The notes under the pieces were generated by a model, which saw only the letters and a program-made list of their open reading frames with translations, searched no databases and was not told where the DNA came from. From an uncultured Ruthenibacterium sp. (GTDB taxonomy: Bacteria; Bacillota; Clostridia; Oscillospirales; Ruminococcaceae): a stretch of DNA of 57,865 nt. This document shows positions 1 through 7,600 of this stretch, one piece after another. The DNA is taken from positions 1 through 57,865 of the forward strand of contig CALXBO010000009.1 of NCBI GenBank assembly GCA_944386565.1, given 5' to 3'. A program made the translations under genes and the position numbers. The first letter of the stretch is position 1. Every line of letters begins with the position of its first letter.

Positions 1-270
1 CGCCTTTAGGCGCCGCTGGTATTGTGGCCCCTATGGGGCCGTTTTGCAAACCCCACGTTCAACGTGGGGTTATGATTGCCTGTTCAAAACGCGCGCGGTG
101 TGGTATCCTGATGACGGCAAAAACGTTTTCGAAATCAGACCGCCGCCGGACCCGGAAAAAAGGGCGCGGCAGCGTGCGGTTTTGTCGGACGGATGCGGCC
201 GCAGCCGCGCGTTCATCCATGGATCACCGGCCGTTCAGAGGGCGGCCGACGAAAGAAGAGGGTATTTGGT
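1..270. other. Non-coding 5' edge with three short hairpins
   Basis: No convincing gene is visible before the GH65 remnant. The first 71 bases hold three short inverted repeats in a row: CGCC-TTTA-GGCG (1-12), GGCCCC-TAT-GGGGCC (26-40) and AACCCCACGTT-C-AACGTGGGGTT (49-71, perfect 11-base arms). No T-run follows them, so a simple terminator is not supported. The rest is the leader of the GH65 gene and includes the operator listed at 119-130. Confidence 0.5.
119..130. promoter_or_regulatory. LacI-family-type operator upstream of GH65 remnant
   Basis: The sequence AAAACGTTTTC (120-130) centres on a CpG inside the 10-base palindrome AAAACGTTTT, the usual form of LacI/GalR-family operators such as MalR or CcpA sites. 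The same 11 bases recur at 1084-1094 ahead of the beta-phosphoglucomutase gene. The matching regulator gene is not in the window. Confidence 0.6.
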
Positions 271-987
271 ATGGCAGAAAAAAAGACGCTGATGGACTAC
301 TCCGCCGCGCGGGACTGGGTGCTCGCGGAGTCCGGCTTTGATCCCGAGCTGCTGGGCAAGTGCGAAGCGGTCATGTGTCAAGGCAACGGCTACATGGGTC
401 TGCGCTGCGCCACCGAGGAGCGCTACCTCGGCGAGCAGCGCAATCTGTTTGTGGCGGGCACATTCAACAAATTCGACGAAAATGAAGTGACGGAGCTGCC
501 CAACGCGGCGGACGTGCTGGCCATGACGCCCGCGCACGACAACCGCATGAACATCGGCGCGAAGGGCCTGTCCGGCGAGGCGTACAAGGGCCACACGTTC
601 TGGGACACGGAGATGTTTATCCTGCCGTACTTCACTTTCACCGATCCCGCCATCGCGAAGAAGCTCGAGGAGTACCGCTACCAGTCCCTGCCCGGCGCGC
701 ACAAGAAGGCGAAGGGCAACAACGCCGGCAGCGTCGCGGGCATCTGGCAGTGCGCCGTGTTCGGATTCGGCGGCGTGCGCATGCTCGACGGCCGCCTGCG
801 CATCCGCCCGGCGCTGCCCGAGGCATGGAGCCGTCTGGAGTTCACGATCTTCTGGCAAGGCAGCCGTCTGCACATCGTCGAGACGAAGGACTCCGTCGTC
901 GTGGAGAAGCTCTCGGGAGATCCCGTCACGCTTGAGCTCGCGGACGAGACCGTCACCGTTGACTGCCGCACCGAAAAGGCTCTGTAA
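271..987 (+). pseudogene. GH65 disaccharide phosphorylase/hydrolase, doubly internally deleted
   Basis: A 238-residue open frame made of three separate pieces of a glycoside hydrolase family 65 protein (maltose, kojibiose or trehalose phosphorylase type, normally about 750 residues). Residues 1-75 are the family N-terminus (GNGYMGLR). Next comes the mid-protein segment with NIGAKGLSGEAYKGHTFWDT and PGAHKKAKGN, then a jump to the C-terminus (AGIWQCAVFGFGGVRM to the end). About 250 and 280 residues appear to be missing at the two joins, and the second gap removes the catalytic glutamate region. Both joins keep frame. It lies in a typical context: beta-phosphoglucomutase and a GH13 glucosidase follow. 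The ATG at 271 has only a weak purine-rich RBS. It is almost certainly inactive; an assembly collapse is the alternative. Confidence 0.75.
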
Positions 988-1015
988 GATTTCAAATCAG
1001 AACAACGCCGCGAAG

Positions 1016-1068
1016 GCGGCCCCGGCAAAGTGCGCACCCCCGCACGGAGCCGGAGCTGCCGGGGCCGC
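1016..1068 (+). repeat. Intercistronic stem-loop between GH65 and pgmB
   Basis: A perfect 12-base inverted repeat (GCGGCCCCGGCA at 1016-1027, TGCCGGGGCCGC at 1057-1068) follows the GH65 stop codon. There is no T-run, so it may be an mRNA-stabilising or attenuating hairpin rather than a full terminator. Confidence 0.5.
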
Positions 1069-1082
1069 GGCGCGCCCGGATG

Positions 1083-1094
1083 GAAAACGTTTTC
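1083..1094. promoter_or_regulatory. LacI-family-type operator upstream of pgmB
   Basis: Perfect 12-base palindrome GAAAACGTTTTC, 44 bases before the beta-phosphoglucomutase start. It shares AAAACGTTTTC with the site at 120-130, so both transcripts of this locus are probably controlled by one repressor. Confidence 0.6.
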
Positions 1095-1137
1095 TATCCG
1101 GGGCGGACGCTACAATTTATGGCAGGAGTGCAGACAG

Positions 1138-1812
1138 ATGGAAACAAACAAGCTGCAGGCCGTCATCTTTGATCTTGACGGCGTGATCACCGACTCGGCG
1201 AAATACCACTATCAGGCGTGGAAGATGCTGGCCGACAGGCTGGACATCCCGTTCGACGAGGAGTACAATGAAAAACTGAAAGGCGTCTCCCGCATGGAGA
1301 GCCTTGAACTCATTCTGAAAAACGGCGATGCCTGTGAGAAGTTCACGGCGGAGGAAAAGGCCGCGCTCGCGGACGAGAAAAACGAGTTCTACAAAGAGCT
1401 CATCCATCAGATCACGCCCGCGGACATTCTGCCCGGCATGGCGGAGTTCCTCGCGGAGCTGCGCGCGGCGGGCATCCGCACGGCCGTCGCGTCCGTCAGC
1501 CGCAACGCGCCGTTCATCCTCGCCCAGCTCGGCGTCACGGACAGCTTCGACTACGTGTGCGGCGCGGCCGCCGTGGAGCGCGCAAAGCCCTTCCCGGACA
1601 TCTTCCTCGTCGCCGCGCAGCACGTCGGCGCCGACCCCGCCGCGTGCGTCGGCGTTGAGGACGCCGAAGCCGGCATCCGCGCCATCAACGCCGCGGGGAT
1701 GTTCTCCGTCGGCGTCGGCACGCCCGATCAGATGCGGGAGGCAAAGCTCATCCTCTCCGGCACGCACGAGCGCTCGCTCGCGCGCATCCGCGAGGCGTCC
1801 GGCCTCGCATAA
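1138..1812 (+). CDS. pgmB: Beta-phosphoglucomutase
   Basis: Cytosolic HAD-superfamily enzyme of 224 residues that interconverts beta-glucose 1-phosphate and glucose 6-phosphate, the step after inverting GH65 phosphorolysis of maltose, kojibiose or trehalose. The nucleophile motif FDLDGVITDS (Asp12, Asp14) is at the N-terminus and is followed by the typical cap segment KYHYQAWKMLADRL. The HAD motif II Ser/Thr lies in the VASVSRNA segment, the motif III Lys near ERAKPFPD, and the final acidic motif is GVEDAEAGI. Length is normal. The ATG at 1138 has AGGAG at 1124-1128. The gene sits between the GH65 remnant and the GH13 glucosidase, so glucose 1-phosphate would have been its substrate; with GH65 broken, its supply here is uncertain. 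A LacI-type operator lies just upstream. Confidence 0.93.
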   Translation: METNKLQAVIFDLDGVITDSAKYHYQAWKMLADRLDIPFDEEYNEKLKGVSRMESLELILKNGDACEKFTAEEKAALADEKNEFYKELIHQITPADILPGMAEFLAELRAAGIRTAVASVSRNAPFILAQLGVTDSFDYVCGAAAVERAKPFPDIFLVAAQHVGADPAACVGVEDAEAGIRAINAAGMFSVGVGTPDQMREAKLILSGTHERSLARIREASGLA

Positions 1813-1879
1813 AACCGAAGTCACATCCGCGCCCCGTCAGACCGTCTGCCGGGGCGCGCGGCTCACAGGAGGAATGAAT

Positions 1880-3523
1880 ATGGAACGCACCTGGTGGAAA
1901 GAAGCTGTCATCTATCAGATCTATCTGCGCAGTTTTCAGGATTCAAACGGCGACGGCGTCGGCGATATCCCCGGCATCATCTCGCGGCTCGACTATCTGC
2001 AGAAACTCGGCGTCACGGTGCTGTGGCTCAACCCGTGCTACCCGTCGCCCGACGTCGACAACGGCTACGACATCTCCGATTACTGCGGCATCGCCCCGCG
2101 CTTCGGCACGATGGAGGACTTCGACCGCCTGCTGGCCGAGACGCACCGACGCGGCATGAAGCTCGTGATGGACCTCGTCGTCAACCACACGTCCAGCGAG
2201 CATCCGTGGTTCAAGGAGAGCCGCAAATCGAAGGACAACCCCTACCGCGACTACTACATCTGGCGCCCCGCGAAGGACGGCAGGGAGCCCAACAACTGGG
2301 GCTCGCACTTCACGCCGTCCGCGTGGGAATATGACGAGACCACGGGCGAGTACTACCTGCACCTCTTCGCAAAGGAACAGCCCGACCTCAACTGGGAGAA
2401 CCCCGCCGTGCGCCGCGAGGTGTGGAAGCTGATGCGCTTCTGGCTCGACAAGGGCGTCGACGGCTTCCGCATGGACGTCATCAACCTCATCAAAAAGCCC
2501 GCCGGCCTGCCCGATTCCCCGAAGGCGCCCACGTGCGCCGAGGGCTATTCGTTCGACTGCGAGCTCTACGCCAACAACCCCGGCCTGTGCGATTTCTTCC
2601 GCGAGATGGACCGCGAGGTGCTGCGCGATTACGACGTTATGACCGTCGGCGAGACGGCGCGCGTCACGCCCGAGTTCGCGCTCGACTACGTCGGCGAGCC
2701 CGAGCGGCTGCTCTCGATGGTGTTCCACTTCCAGATCGTCGAACTGCGCGACGGATTCACATGGCCGAAGTTCAAGGCCATCCAGCGCATGTGGGCCGAC
2801 AAGCTCTGGGGCCGCGGCTGGAGCAGCCAGTTTTTGCAGAACCACGACCAGCCGCGCTGCGTGTCCGTGTACGGCGACGACGGCGCGTACCGCACCCAGT
2901 CCGCCAAGCTGTTGGGCACGATGCTCCACACGCTGCCGGGCACGCCCTACGTCTATCAGGGCGAGGAGCTCGGCATGGCGAACACGCCGTTCACCGACAT
3001 CTCCCAGTACAACGACATCAACGCGAAGTTCGACTATTCCGAGCTGATCGCCGCCGGAAAGACCCCGCAGCAGGCGCTGGCCGTGCTGAACCGCTACAGC
3101 CGCGACCACGCCCGCACGCCGATGCAGTGGGACGCGTCGGAGAACGCGGGCTTCACCTCCGGCACGCCGTGGCTGATGGTCAACCCCGACTATGTGCGCG
3201 TCAACGCCGCCGCGCAGGAGAGCGATCCGGACAGCGTGCTCAACTACTACCGCCGCCTCATCGCGCTGCGCAAGGAGCGCCCCGCGATGGTTTACGGCGA
3301 ATTCACCGAGTACGAGGCCGGGCGCGGGGACGTCTACGTCTACACGCGCACGCTCGGCGATGAGCGGCTGCTCGTGACGCTGAACCTCACCGGCGAGCCC
3401 GCCGAGGTGCGCCTGCCGGCGGAAGGCGTGCCCGCGCCGCTGCTCTGCAATTACCCCGACGCGCCCGCCGCGGACAAAACGCTCACCCTGCGCCCGTGGG
3501 AGGCAGTCATCTGGAACGCATAA
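1880..3523 (+). CDS. malL: GH13 alpha-glucosidase (oligo-1,6-glucosidase type)
   Basis: A 547-residue GH13 enzyme, normal length for cytosolic oligo-1,6-glucosidase/alpha-glucosidase. It starts WWKEAVIYQIYLRSFQDSNG. Conserved regions are in order: region I DLVVNHTSSEHPWF, region II GFRMDVIN (nucleophile Asp), region III TVGETARV (acid/base Glu), region IV NHDQPR (transition-state Asp). Valine after the nucleophile is the residue linked to alpha-1,6 specificity (isomaltose, panose) in this family, so isomalto-oligosaccharides are the likelier substrates; this is inferred. I chose the ATG at 1880 because AGGAGG lies at 1867-1872 with 7-base spacing; another in-frame ATG at 1874 is too close to the RBS. 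Sixty-seven bases separate it from pgmB, and a strong terminator follows. Confidence 0.93.
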   Translation: MERTWWKEAVIYQIYLRSFQDSNGDGVGDIPGIISRLDYLQKLGVTVLWLNPCYPSPDVDNGYDISDYCGIAPRFGTMEDFDRLLAETHRRGMKLVMDLVVNHTSSEHPWFKESRKSKDNPYRDYYIWRPAKDGREPNNWGSHFTPSAWEYDETTGEYYLHLFAKEQPDLNWENPAVRREVWKLMRFWLDKGVDGFRMDVINLIKKPAGLPDSPKAPTCAEGYSFDCELYANNPGLCDFFREMDREVLRDYDVMTVGETARVTPEFALDYVGEPERLLSMVFHFQIVELRDGFTWPKFKAIQRMWADKLWGRGWSSQFLQNHDQPRCVSVYGDDGAYRTQSAKLLGTMLHTLPGTPYVYQGEELGMANTPFTDISQYNDINAKFDYSELIAAGKTPQQALAVLNRYSRDHARTPMQWDASENAGFTSGTPWLMVNPDYVRVNAAAQESDPDSVLNYYRRLIALRKERPAMVYGEFTEYEAGRGDVYVYTRTLGDERLLVTLNLTGEPAEVRLPAEGVPAPLLCNYPDAPAADKTLTLRPWEAVIWNA

Positions 3524-3525
3524 CG

Positions 3526-3559
3526 AAAAAAGAGGAAGCCCGAGGGCTTCCTCTTTTTT
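3526..3559. terminator. Bidirectional intrinsic terminator
   Basis: Arms AAAAAAGAGGAAGCCC and GGGCTTCCTCTTTTTT pair perfectly. It is flanked by A and T runs, so it works for the GH13 gene on the plus strand and for garD converging from the minus strand. Confidence 0.95.
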
Positions 3560-3566
3560 GTCTGTG

Positions 3567-5093
3567 TCAGGTGATGGGCGCGGGGTTGAAGATGCACATG
3601 TCGTTGTGGAATCCGTACTGGTCGCTGTACGGCTGCTTTACGCCGCTTGCGACGTCGAGGATCATGTTGAAGATCTCCGTCCCGACGTCCGCGATCGTCG
3701 CCTTTCCCACGGCCACGTCGCCCGCGGAAATGTCGATCATGTCGAACCAGTGCTCCTTCATCTCATTGCGGCTGCACACCTTGATGACGGGGCAGATGTC
3801 CAGCCCGTACGGCGTGCCGCGCCCCGTCATGAACACCTGCAGGCCGATGCCGCTCGCGACCTGGCTCGGGCCGCACACGATATCGCTCGCCGGGGTGGCG
3901 GCGTAGATCAGCCCGTGCTGCGTCGGCTTTTCGGCAGGGCTGAGAACTTCGACGATGGGGCTCGTGCCGCTCTTCGCGATGGAGCCCATCGCCTTTTCCA
4001 CGATGTTGGCGAGGCCGCCCTTTTTGTTGCCCGGCGTGGGGTTTGCATCGCGGTCCACGCCGCCGGCCTCGAGGTAATCGTCGTACCATTTCATCTCGGC
4101 GGCCAGACGGTCGCGCACGGATTCGTTCACGCAGCGCGCCGCGAGCATCTGTACGCCGTCGCGCACTTCCGTCACCTCGCTGAACATCACGGTGGCTCCG
4201 CCGCGCACCAGCATGTCCGCCGCGTAGCCCGCGCTGGGGTTCGCGGTGATGCCGCTGAACGCATCGCTGCCGCCGCACTGCATGCCGATCAGAAGCTCGC
4301 TCAGCGGCAGCTCCTCACGGCGGCGCTCGTTCAGTTTCCGGAGCTTGCGGTCAGCCATGTCGAGCAGGGCGTTCATCATGGCGTCGTGCCCGGCCCAGTC
4401 CTGAAGCGTGAGCACGTTTTCGGGCGTGATATCCTCCGGCGGGAGGATGCGGTCGTAGGTCAGCTTCTCGCAGCCGAGGCCGACCACCATCACCTCGCCG
4501 CCGAAGTTCGGGTGGCGGATGACGTTCGTGACGGCCCGGATGGGAATGTGTGCCAGCGGCGCGTTGATGGCGACGCCGCAGCCGTAGGGGTGCGTCACGG
4601 CCACCACGCCGTCCACGTTCGGGTACTTCGGCAGCAGCTCGCGGCGGATGCGCTCCACGGCCACTTTCACAACGCCCGCGGCGCACTGAACGGTCGTCAC
4701 GATGCCCAGCAGATTGCGCGTCCCGGCGGGGCCGGTCTTGTTGCGGTATCCCATCCACGTCGTGCGGGGCGGCACGGGCAGTTCCTCTTTCGGCACGATG
4801 TGCGTGCCCCAGGGCATGTCGTCGAGCGACGGCGACGCGGGCAGCGTCAGCATATGCTCGTTGATCCAGCTCCCGGCGGGGATCGGGTCCTTCGCGTAGC
4901 CCAGAACAACGCCGTAGCGGATGATCTCGCCGCCCGCGGGAATGTCCTTCAGCGCGATCTTGTGCGCCTGCGGGATGGTCTGGCGCGTCTTCAGGTCCGG
5001 AGCGATGGCCGTTCCGGCCTCGAGGTCGTGCACGGCCACCGCCACGTTGTCGGCGTCTTTGATCTGAATGATATCGGGTGTCTGTATCGGCAT
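3567..5093 (-). CDS. garD: Galactarate dehydratase
   Basis: A 508-residue UxaA/GarD-family enzyme that dehydrates meso-galactarate to 5-keto-4-deoxy-glucarate. The N-terminal SAF-like domain (residues about 12-85) includes KIALKDIPAGGEIIRYG. It is followed by the main domain with GYRNKTGPAGTRNLLGI, THPYGCGVAINAP, GGEVMVVGLGCEKL, GMQCGGSDAFSGITANP, EVTEVRDG and FMTGRGTPYGL. The whole chain follows the E. coli GarD pattern rather than the altronate dehydratase UxaA, hence the gene name. AAAGGAG precedes the ATG. It is the second gene of an operon with an aldo/keto reductase, 21 bases downstream of that gene's stop codon. No aldolase or tartronate-semialdehyde reductase for the rest of the pathway is in the window. 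Confidence 0.93.
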   Translation of the reverse strand: MPIQTPDIIQIKDADNVAVAVHDLEAGTAIAPDLKTRQTIPQAHKIALKDIPAGGEIIRYGVVLGYAKDPIPAGSWINEHMLTLPASPSLDDMPWGTHIVPKEELPVPPRTTWMGYRNKTGPAGTRNLLGIVTTVQCAAGVVKVAVERIRRELLPKYPNVDGVVAVTHPYGCGVAINAPLAHIPIRAVTNVIRHPNFGGEVMVVGLGCEKLTYDRILPPEDITPENVLTLQDWAGHDAMMNALLDMADRKLRKLNERRREELPLSELLIGMQCGGSDAFSGITANPSAGYAADMLVRGGATVMFSEVTEVRDGVQMLAARCVNESVRDRLAAEMKWYDDYLEAGGVDRDANPTPGNKKGGLANIVEKAMGSIAKSGTSPIVEVLSPAEKPTQHGLIYAATPASDIVCGPSQVASGIGLQVFMTGRGTPYGLDICPVIKVCSRNEMKEHWFDMIDISAGDVAVGKATIADVGTEIFNMILDVASGVKQPYSDQYGFHNDMCIFNPAPIT

Positions 5094-5114
5094 GGAAATC
5101 CTCTCCTTTGTGTG

Positions 5115-5963
5115 TCAAACGATGTCCAGCGGGACGGGGCGGTCCGGGGCGGGGAACGCCGCATCCAGCGCCGCGAACTCCGCGTCGGTCAGGATGAGCC
5201 CGGCCGCGCCGGCGTTGTCGAGCGTATGGGCGGGGTCGCCCGTGCGGGGAATGGGCACGACGCCCGGCTGCCGCAGCGTGAAAGCCAGCAGCACCTGTGC
5301 GGCGGAGACGCCGTGGGCCTGCGCGGCCGTCTGCACGGCGGGCGAATCCATCAGCCCGCGCCGCAGCGCGCCCGCCTGCGCCAGCGGACAGTATGCCATC
5401 ATGGCGACGGAGTGCTTTTGCATCCACGGCAAAAGGTCGTACTCCACGCCGCGGCTCCCCAGGTGATAGAGCACCTGGTTTGCGGCGCAGCGGTCGCCGC
5501 CGGGCACGGAGAACAGCTCTTCCATGTCGGCCCGGTCAAAGTTCGAAACGCCCCACGCGCGGATGCGCCCGCGGGCTTTCAGCTCCTCCATGCACTCCAC
5601 GGTCTGTGCGAGCGGCACGCTGCCGCGCCAGTGCAGCAGGTACAGGTCGAGGTATTCCGTCCCCATGCGGCGCAGCGAATCCTCGCACGCACGGAAGATG
5701 TGGCTGCGCCCCGCGTGGAACGGATACACTTTCGACACGAGGAACAGCCCCTCGCGCTCCGCGCCGCTCACCGCGCGGCCGACCAGCGTCTCCGCCGCGC
5801 CCTCGCCGTACATCTCGGCGGTGTCGATCAGCGTCATGCCGGCCTCGATGCCGCAGCGCAGCGCCTCGCACTCGCGGGCGAAGGTGCGCCGGTTCTCGCC
5901 GAGATACCACGTGCCCTGTCCGATGCGTCCGGCCGGGCGGCCGTTTTCTGCCGTGAATGTCAT
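5115..5963 (-). CDS. Aldo/keto reductase
   Basis: A 282-residue NADPH-dependent aldo/keto reductase. The catalytic tetrad is visible: Asp and Tyr in IDTAEMYGEGA, Lys in LVSKVYP, His in LYLLHW. RIRAWGVSNFD is the usual beta-strand motif and VPIPRTGDPAHTLDN the coenzyme phosphate-binding loop. GGGAGG lies 7 bases before the ATG. It leads the two-gene operon with garD, so it may act on an aldehyde or keto acid linked to sugar-acid use, but the substrate cannot be read from sequence. Confidence 0.88.
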   Translation of the reverse strand: MTFTAENGRPAGRIGQGTWYLGENRRTFARECEALRCGIEAGMTLIDTAEMYGEGAAETLVGRAVSGAEREGLFLVSKVYPFHAGRSHIFRACEDSLRRMGTEYLDLYLLHWRGSVPLAQTVECMEELKARGRIRAWGVSNFDRADMEELFSVPGGDRCAANQVLYHLGSRGVEYDLLPWMQKHSVAMMAYCPLAQAGALRRGLMDSPAVQTAAQAHGVSAAQVLLAFTLRQPGVVPIPRTGDPAHTLDNAGAAGLILTDAEFAALDAAFPAPDRPVPLDIV

Positions 5964-6316
5964 CCGCAGTCCTCCCGTTGCTTTTCCGAAAAGAAAAATT
6001 TTTTCTCATGCTCCATTGTACCCGCCGGAAGAGGGGCGGGCAATGGGTATTTTGTACATCTCTCATCCCGCAGACTGTGAAAGACGCACAACATCGCAAA
6101 AAGATTGCAAAAGCATTTCACAGCGTGAAATGCTCCGTGCGCGGACCTGCCGCTGTGCGCCGGTGTATGCTCTGTTTTTGCGGAAAGCTGCAAATTGACA
6201 ACTGCGCGCAAATGCTTTAATCTAAAGTGGAAGAAAAGGGACTCTCACCGGGCTTCGGACGCTTGTCAGGGCCCGGACGATTCGTGCGGCGCCGCCGGGA
6301 AAGGACGGAATGGCTC
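5964..6316. promoter_or_regulatory. Divergent promoter region, AKR-garD and sensor operon
   Basis: A 353-base non-coding region. A plus-strand promoter is clear: TTGACA at 6195-6200, a 17-base spacer, then TAATCT at 6218-6223, giving a leader of about 85 bases to the response regulator. A perfect inverted repeat GCATTTCAC-AGC-GTGAAATGC lies at 6113-6133, between the two divergent genes, and is a good operator candidate for the AKR-garD transcript. No gene of its own is supported. Confidence 0.65.
6113..6133. promoter_or_regulatory. Palindromic operator candidate
   Basis: Perfect 9-base arms GCATTTCAC and GTGAAATGC separated by AGC. It sits 150 bases upstream of the AKR-garD operon and 62 bases before the TTGACA of the divergent sensor operon. 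The protein that binds it is unknown; no sugar-acid regulator gene is adjacent. Confidence 0.55.
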
Positions 6317-7600
6317 ATGGCCTTCAAGACATTGTATACCGTTGTTGTTGCGGATGACGAGGACGAGCTTCGGGAGGCCGTGTGCCGCATGATCCCCTGG
6401 CACGAGCTCGGGTTCCGTCTGGTGGGCAGCGCGAGCAACGGGCTGGACGCGCTCCAGCTCGTGGAGCAGCTTGAGCCGGACCTCCTGCTCACGGACATCC
6501 GCATGCCGTTCATCTCAGGCATCGAGCTGGCGCGTCAGGTGCGCGAGGTGCGCCCGGCGATGAACATCGCGTTCCTGAGCGGCTACGACGATTTCGAGTA
6601 CGCCAAGCAGGCCATCCAGTACAATATTATCAGCTACATGCTCAAGCCCCTCACGATGGAGGGCCTCGCGGCGGAGCTGCGCATCATCCGGCACAAGATC
6701 GACGCGCAGTTCGAGATGCTGCGCCAGGCCGGGGCGAACGCGTCCGCGCCGGACATGCGCGCGGCGTTCGTGATGCCGCTCGTGCTGGACGATTACGCCG
6801 ACGCGGAGGACGCGTCGCACGCCGAGGCGTCCGCGCGGCAGGCGGGCTTGCTGCGCGATGAGGACGACCGGCCGTACTACACCGTCATGGTCTCCACGCT
6901 GCTCGACGAGAGCGGCGCGAACCGCACGGCCTCCTCGTTCGTGGCCACGGTGGAGACGCTCGCGGCCAAATATCTGCGCAGCGTCAGCTTCTTCACCTCG
7001 GGCAAGGTCGTCTCCGTGCTGCTCGGAAACCCGTCGGACTTCGACGAGTACCTGCACATCCTCGCGGACGAGATCCCGCAGGTGGCTTCGCGCGTGCTGG
7101 GGCGGCGCTGCCGCATCGGCGTCAGCCGCACCGTGCGCAGCCTGACGGAGCTGCACGGCGCGTACCGGGAGGCCATGGAGGCGCTGCGCCAGAGCGACAC
7201 GGCCGAGAGCGGCGCGCAGTTCATCGGCGACCTCGCACCCGCGGCCAAGGGCGGCGAGCTTCTGTGCAAGCGCGCGCTCGACGCCATCGACGAGCACTAT
7301 GCCGACGCCGACCTCTCTCTGGTGTCGCTCAGCGGCATGCTCGACGTCAGCCCCAACCATCTCAGCGCGTGCATCAAGAAGCACGCGGGCGAGACGTTTA
7401 TCAACATCCTCATCGGCAAGCGCATGGAGGCGGCGCGCGAGCTCATCGCCTCCTCGCCTCTCAAAATCCAGCAGATCGCGCAGCAGTGCGGCTACACCGA
7501 CCAGCACTACTTCAGCTACTGCTTCAAGAAATACTGCGGCGAGTCCCCGAACGCGATGCGCCGCCGTCTCGATGCGCAGCGCGCGGAGGCGGCGCGTTGA
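6317..7600 (+). CDS. AraC-type two-component response regulator (YesN family)
   Basis: A 427-residue DNA-binding response regulator. The receiver domain (1-125) has the acidic pair in VADDEDE, phosphoacceptor Asp60 in LLLTDIRMP, and the conserved Lys in YMLKPL. A middle region follows, and the C-terminus (about 320-420) is an AraC HTH with SLSGMLDVSPNHLSACIKKH and IAQQCGYTDQHYFSYCFKKY. It is the partner of the YesM-type kinase that follows, with stop and start overlapping, and probably activates the downstream sugar transporter. I chose the ATG at 6317 because AAAGGA lies at 6300-6305; the longer frame has no good RBS. A TTGACA-17-TAATCT promoter lies upstream. Confidence 0.93.
   Translation: MAFKTLYTVVVADDEDELREAVCRMIPWHELGFRLVGSASNGLDALQLVEQLEPDLLLTDIRMPFISGIELARQVREVRPAMNIAFLSGYDDFEYAKQAIQYNIISYMLKPLTMEGLAAELRIIRHKIDAQFEMLRQAGANASAPDMRAAFVMPLVLDDYADAEDASHAEASARQAGLLRDEDDRPYYTVMVSTLLDESGANRTASSFVATVETLAAKYLRSVSFFTSGKVVSVLLGNPSDFDEYLHILADEIPQVASRVLGRRCRIGVSRTVRSLTELHGAYREAMEALRQSDTAESGAQFIGDLAPAAKGGELLCKRALDAIDEHYADADLSLVSLSGMLDVSPNHLSACIKKHAGETFINILIGKRMEAARELIASSPLKIQQIAQQCGYTDQHYFSYCFKKYCGESPNAMRRRLDAQRAEAAR

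Noticed and set aside
1328..1879. Extension of the GH13 protein upstream to base 1328
   Set aside because: The extension is Arg/Ser/Ala-rich shadow of the pgmB gene; the true start at 1880 has AGGAGG and the family N-terminus.
3558..6080. 840-codon plus-strand open frame opposite garD and the aldo/keto reductase
   Set aside because: It is antisense to two well-conserved genes, has low-complexity Ala/Arg/His/Val composition and crosses their boundaries and terminator. GC-rich codon usage creates such long shadows.
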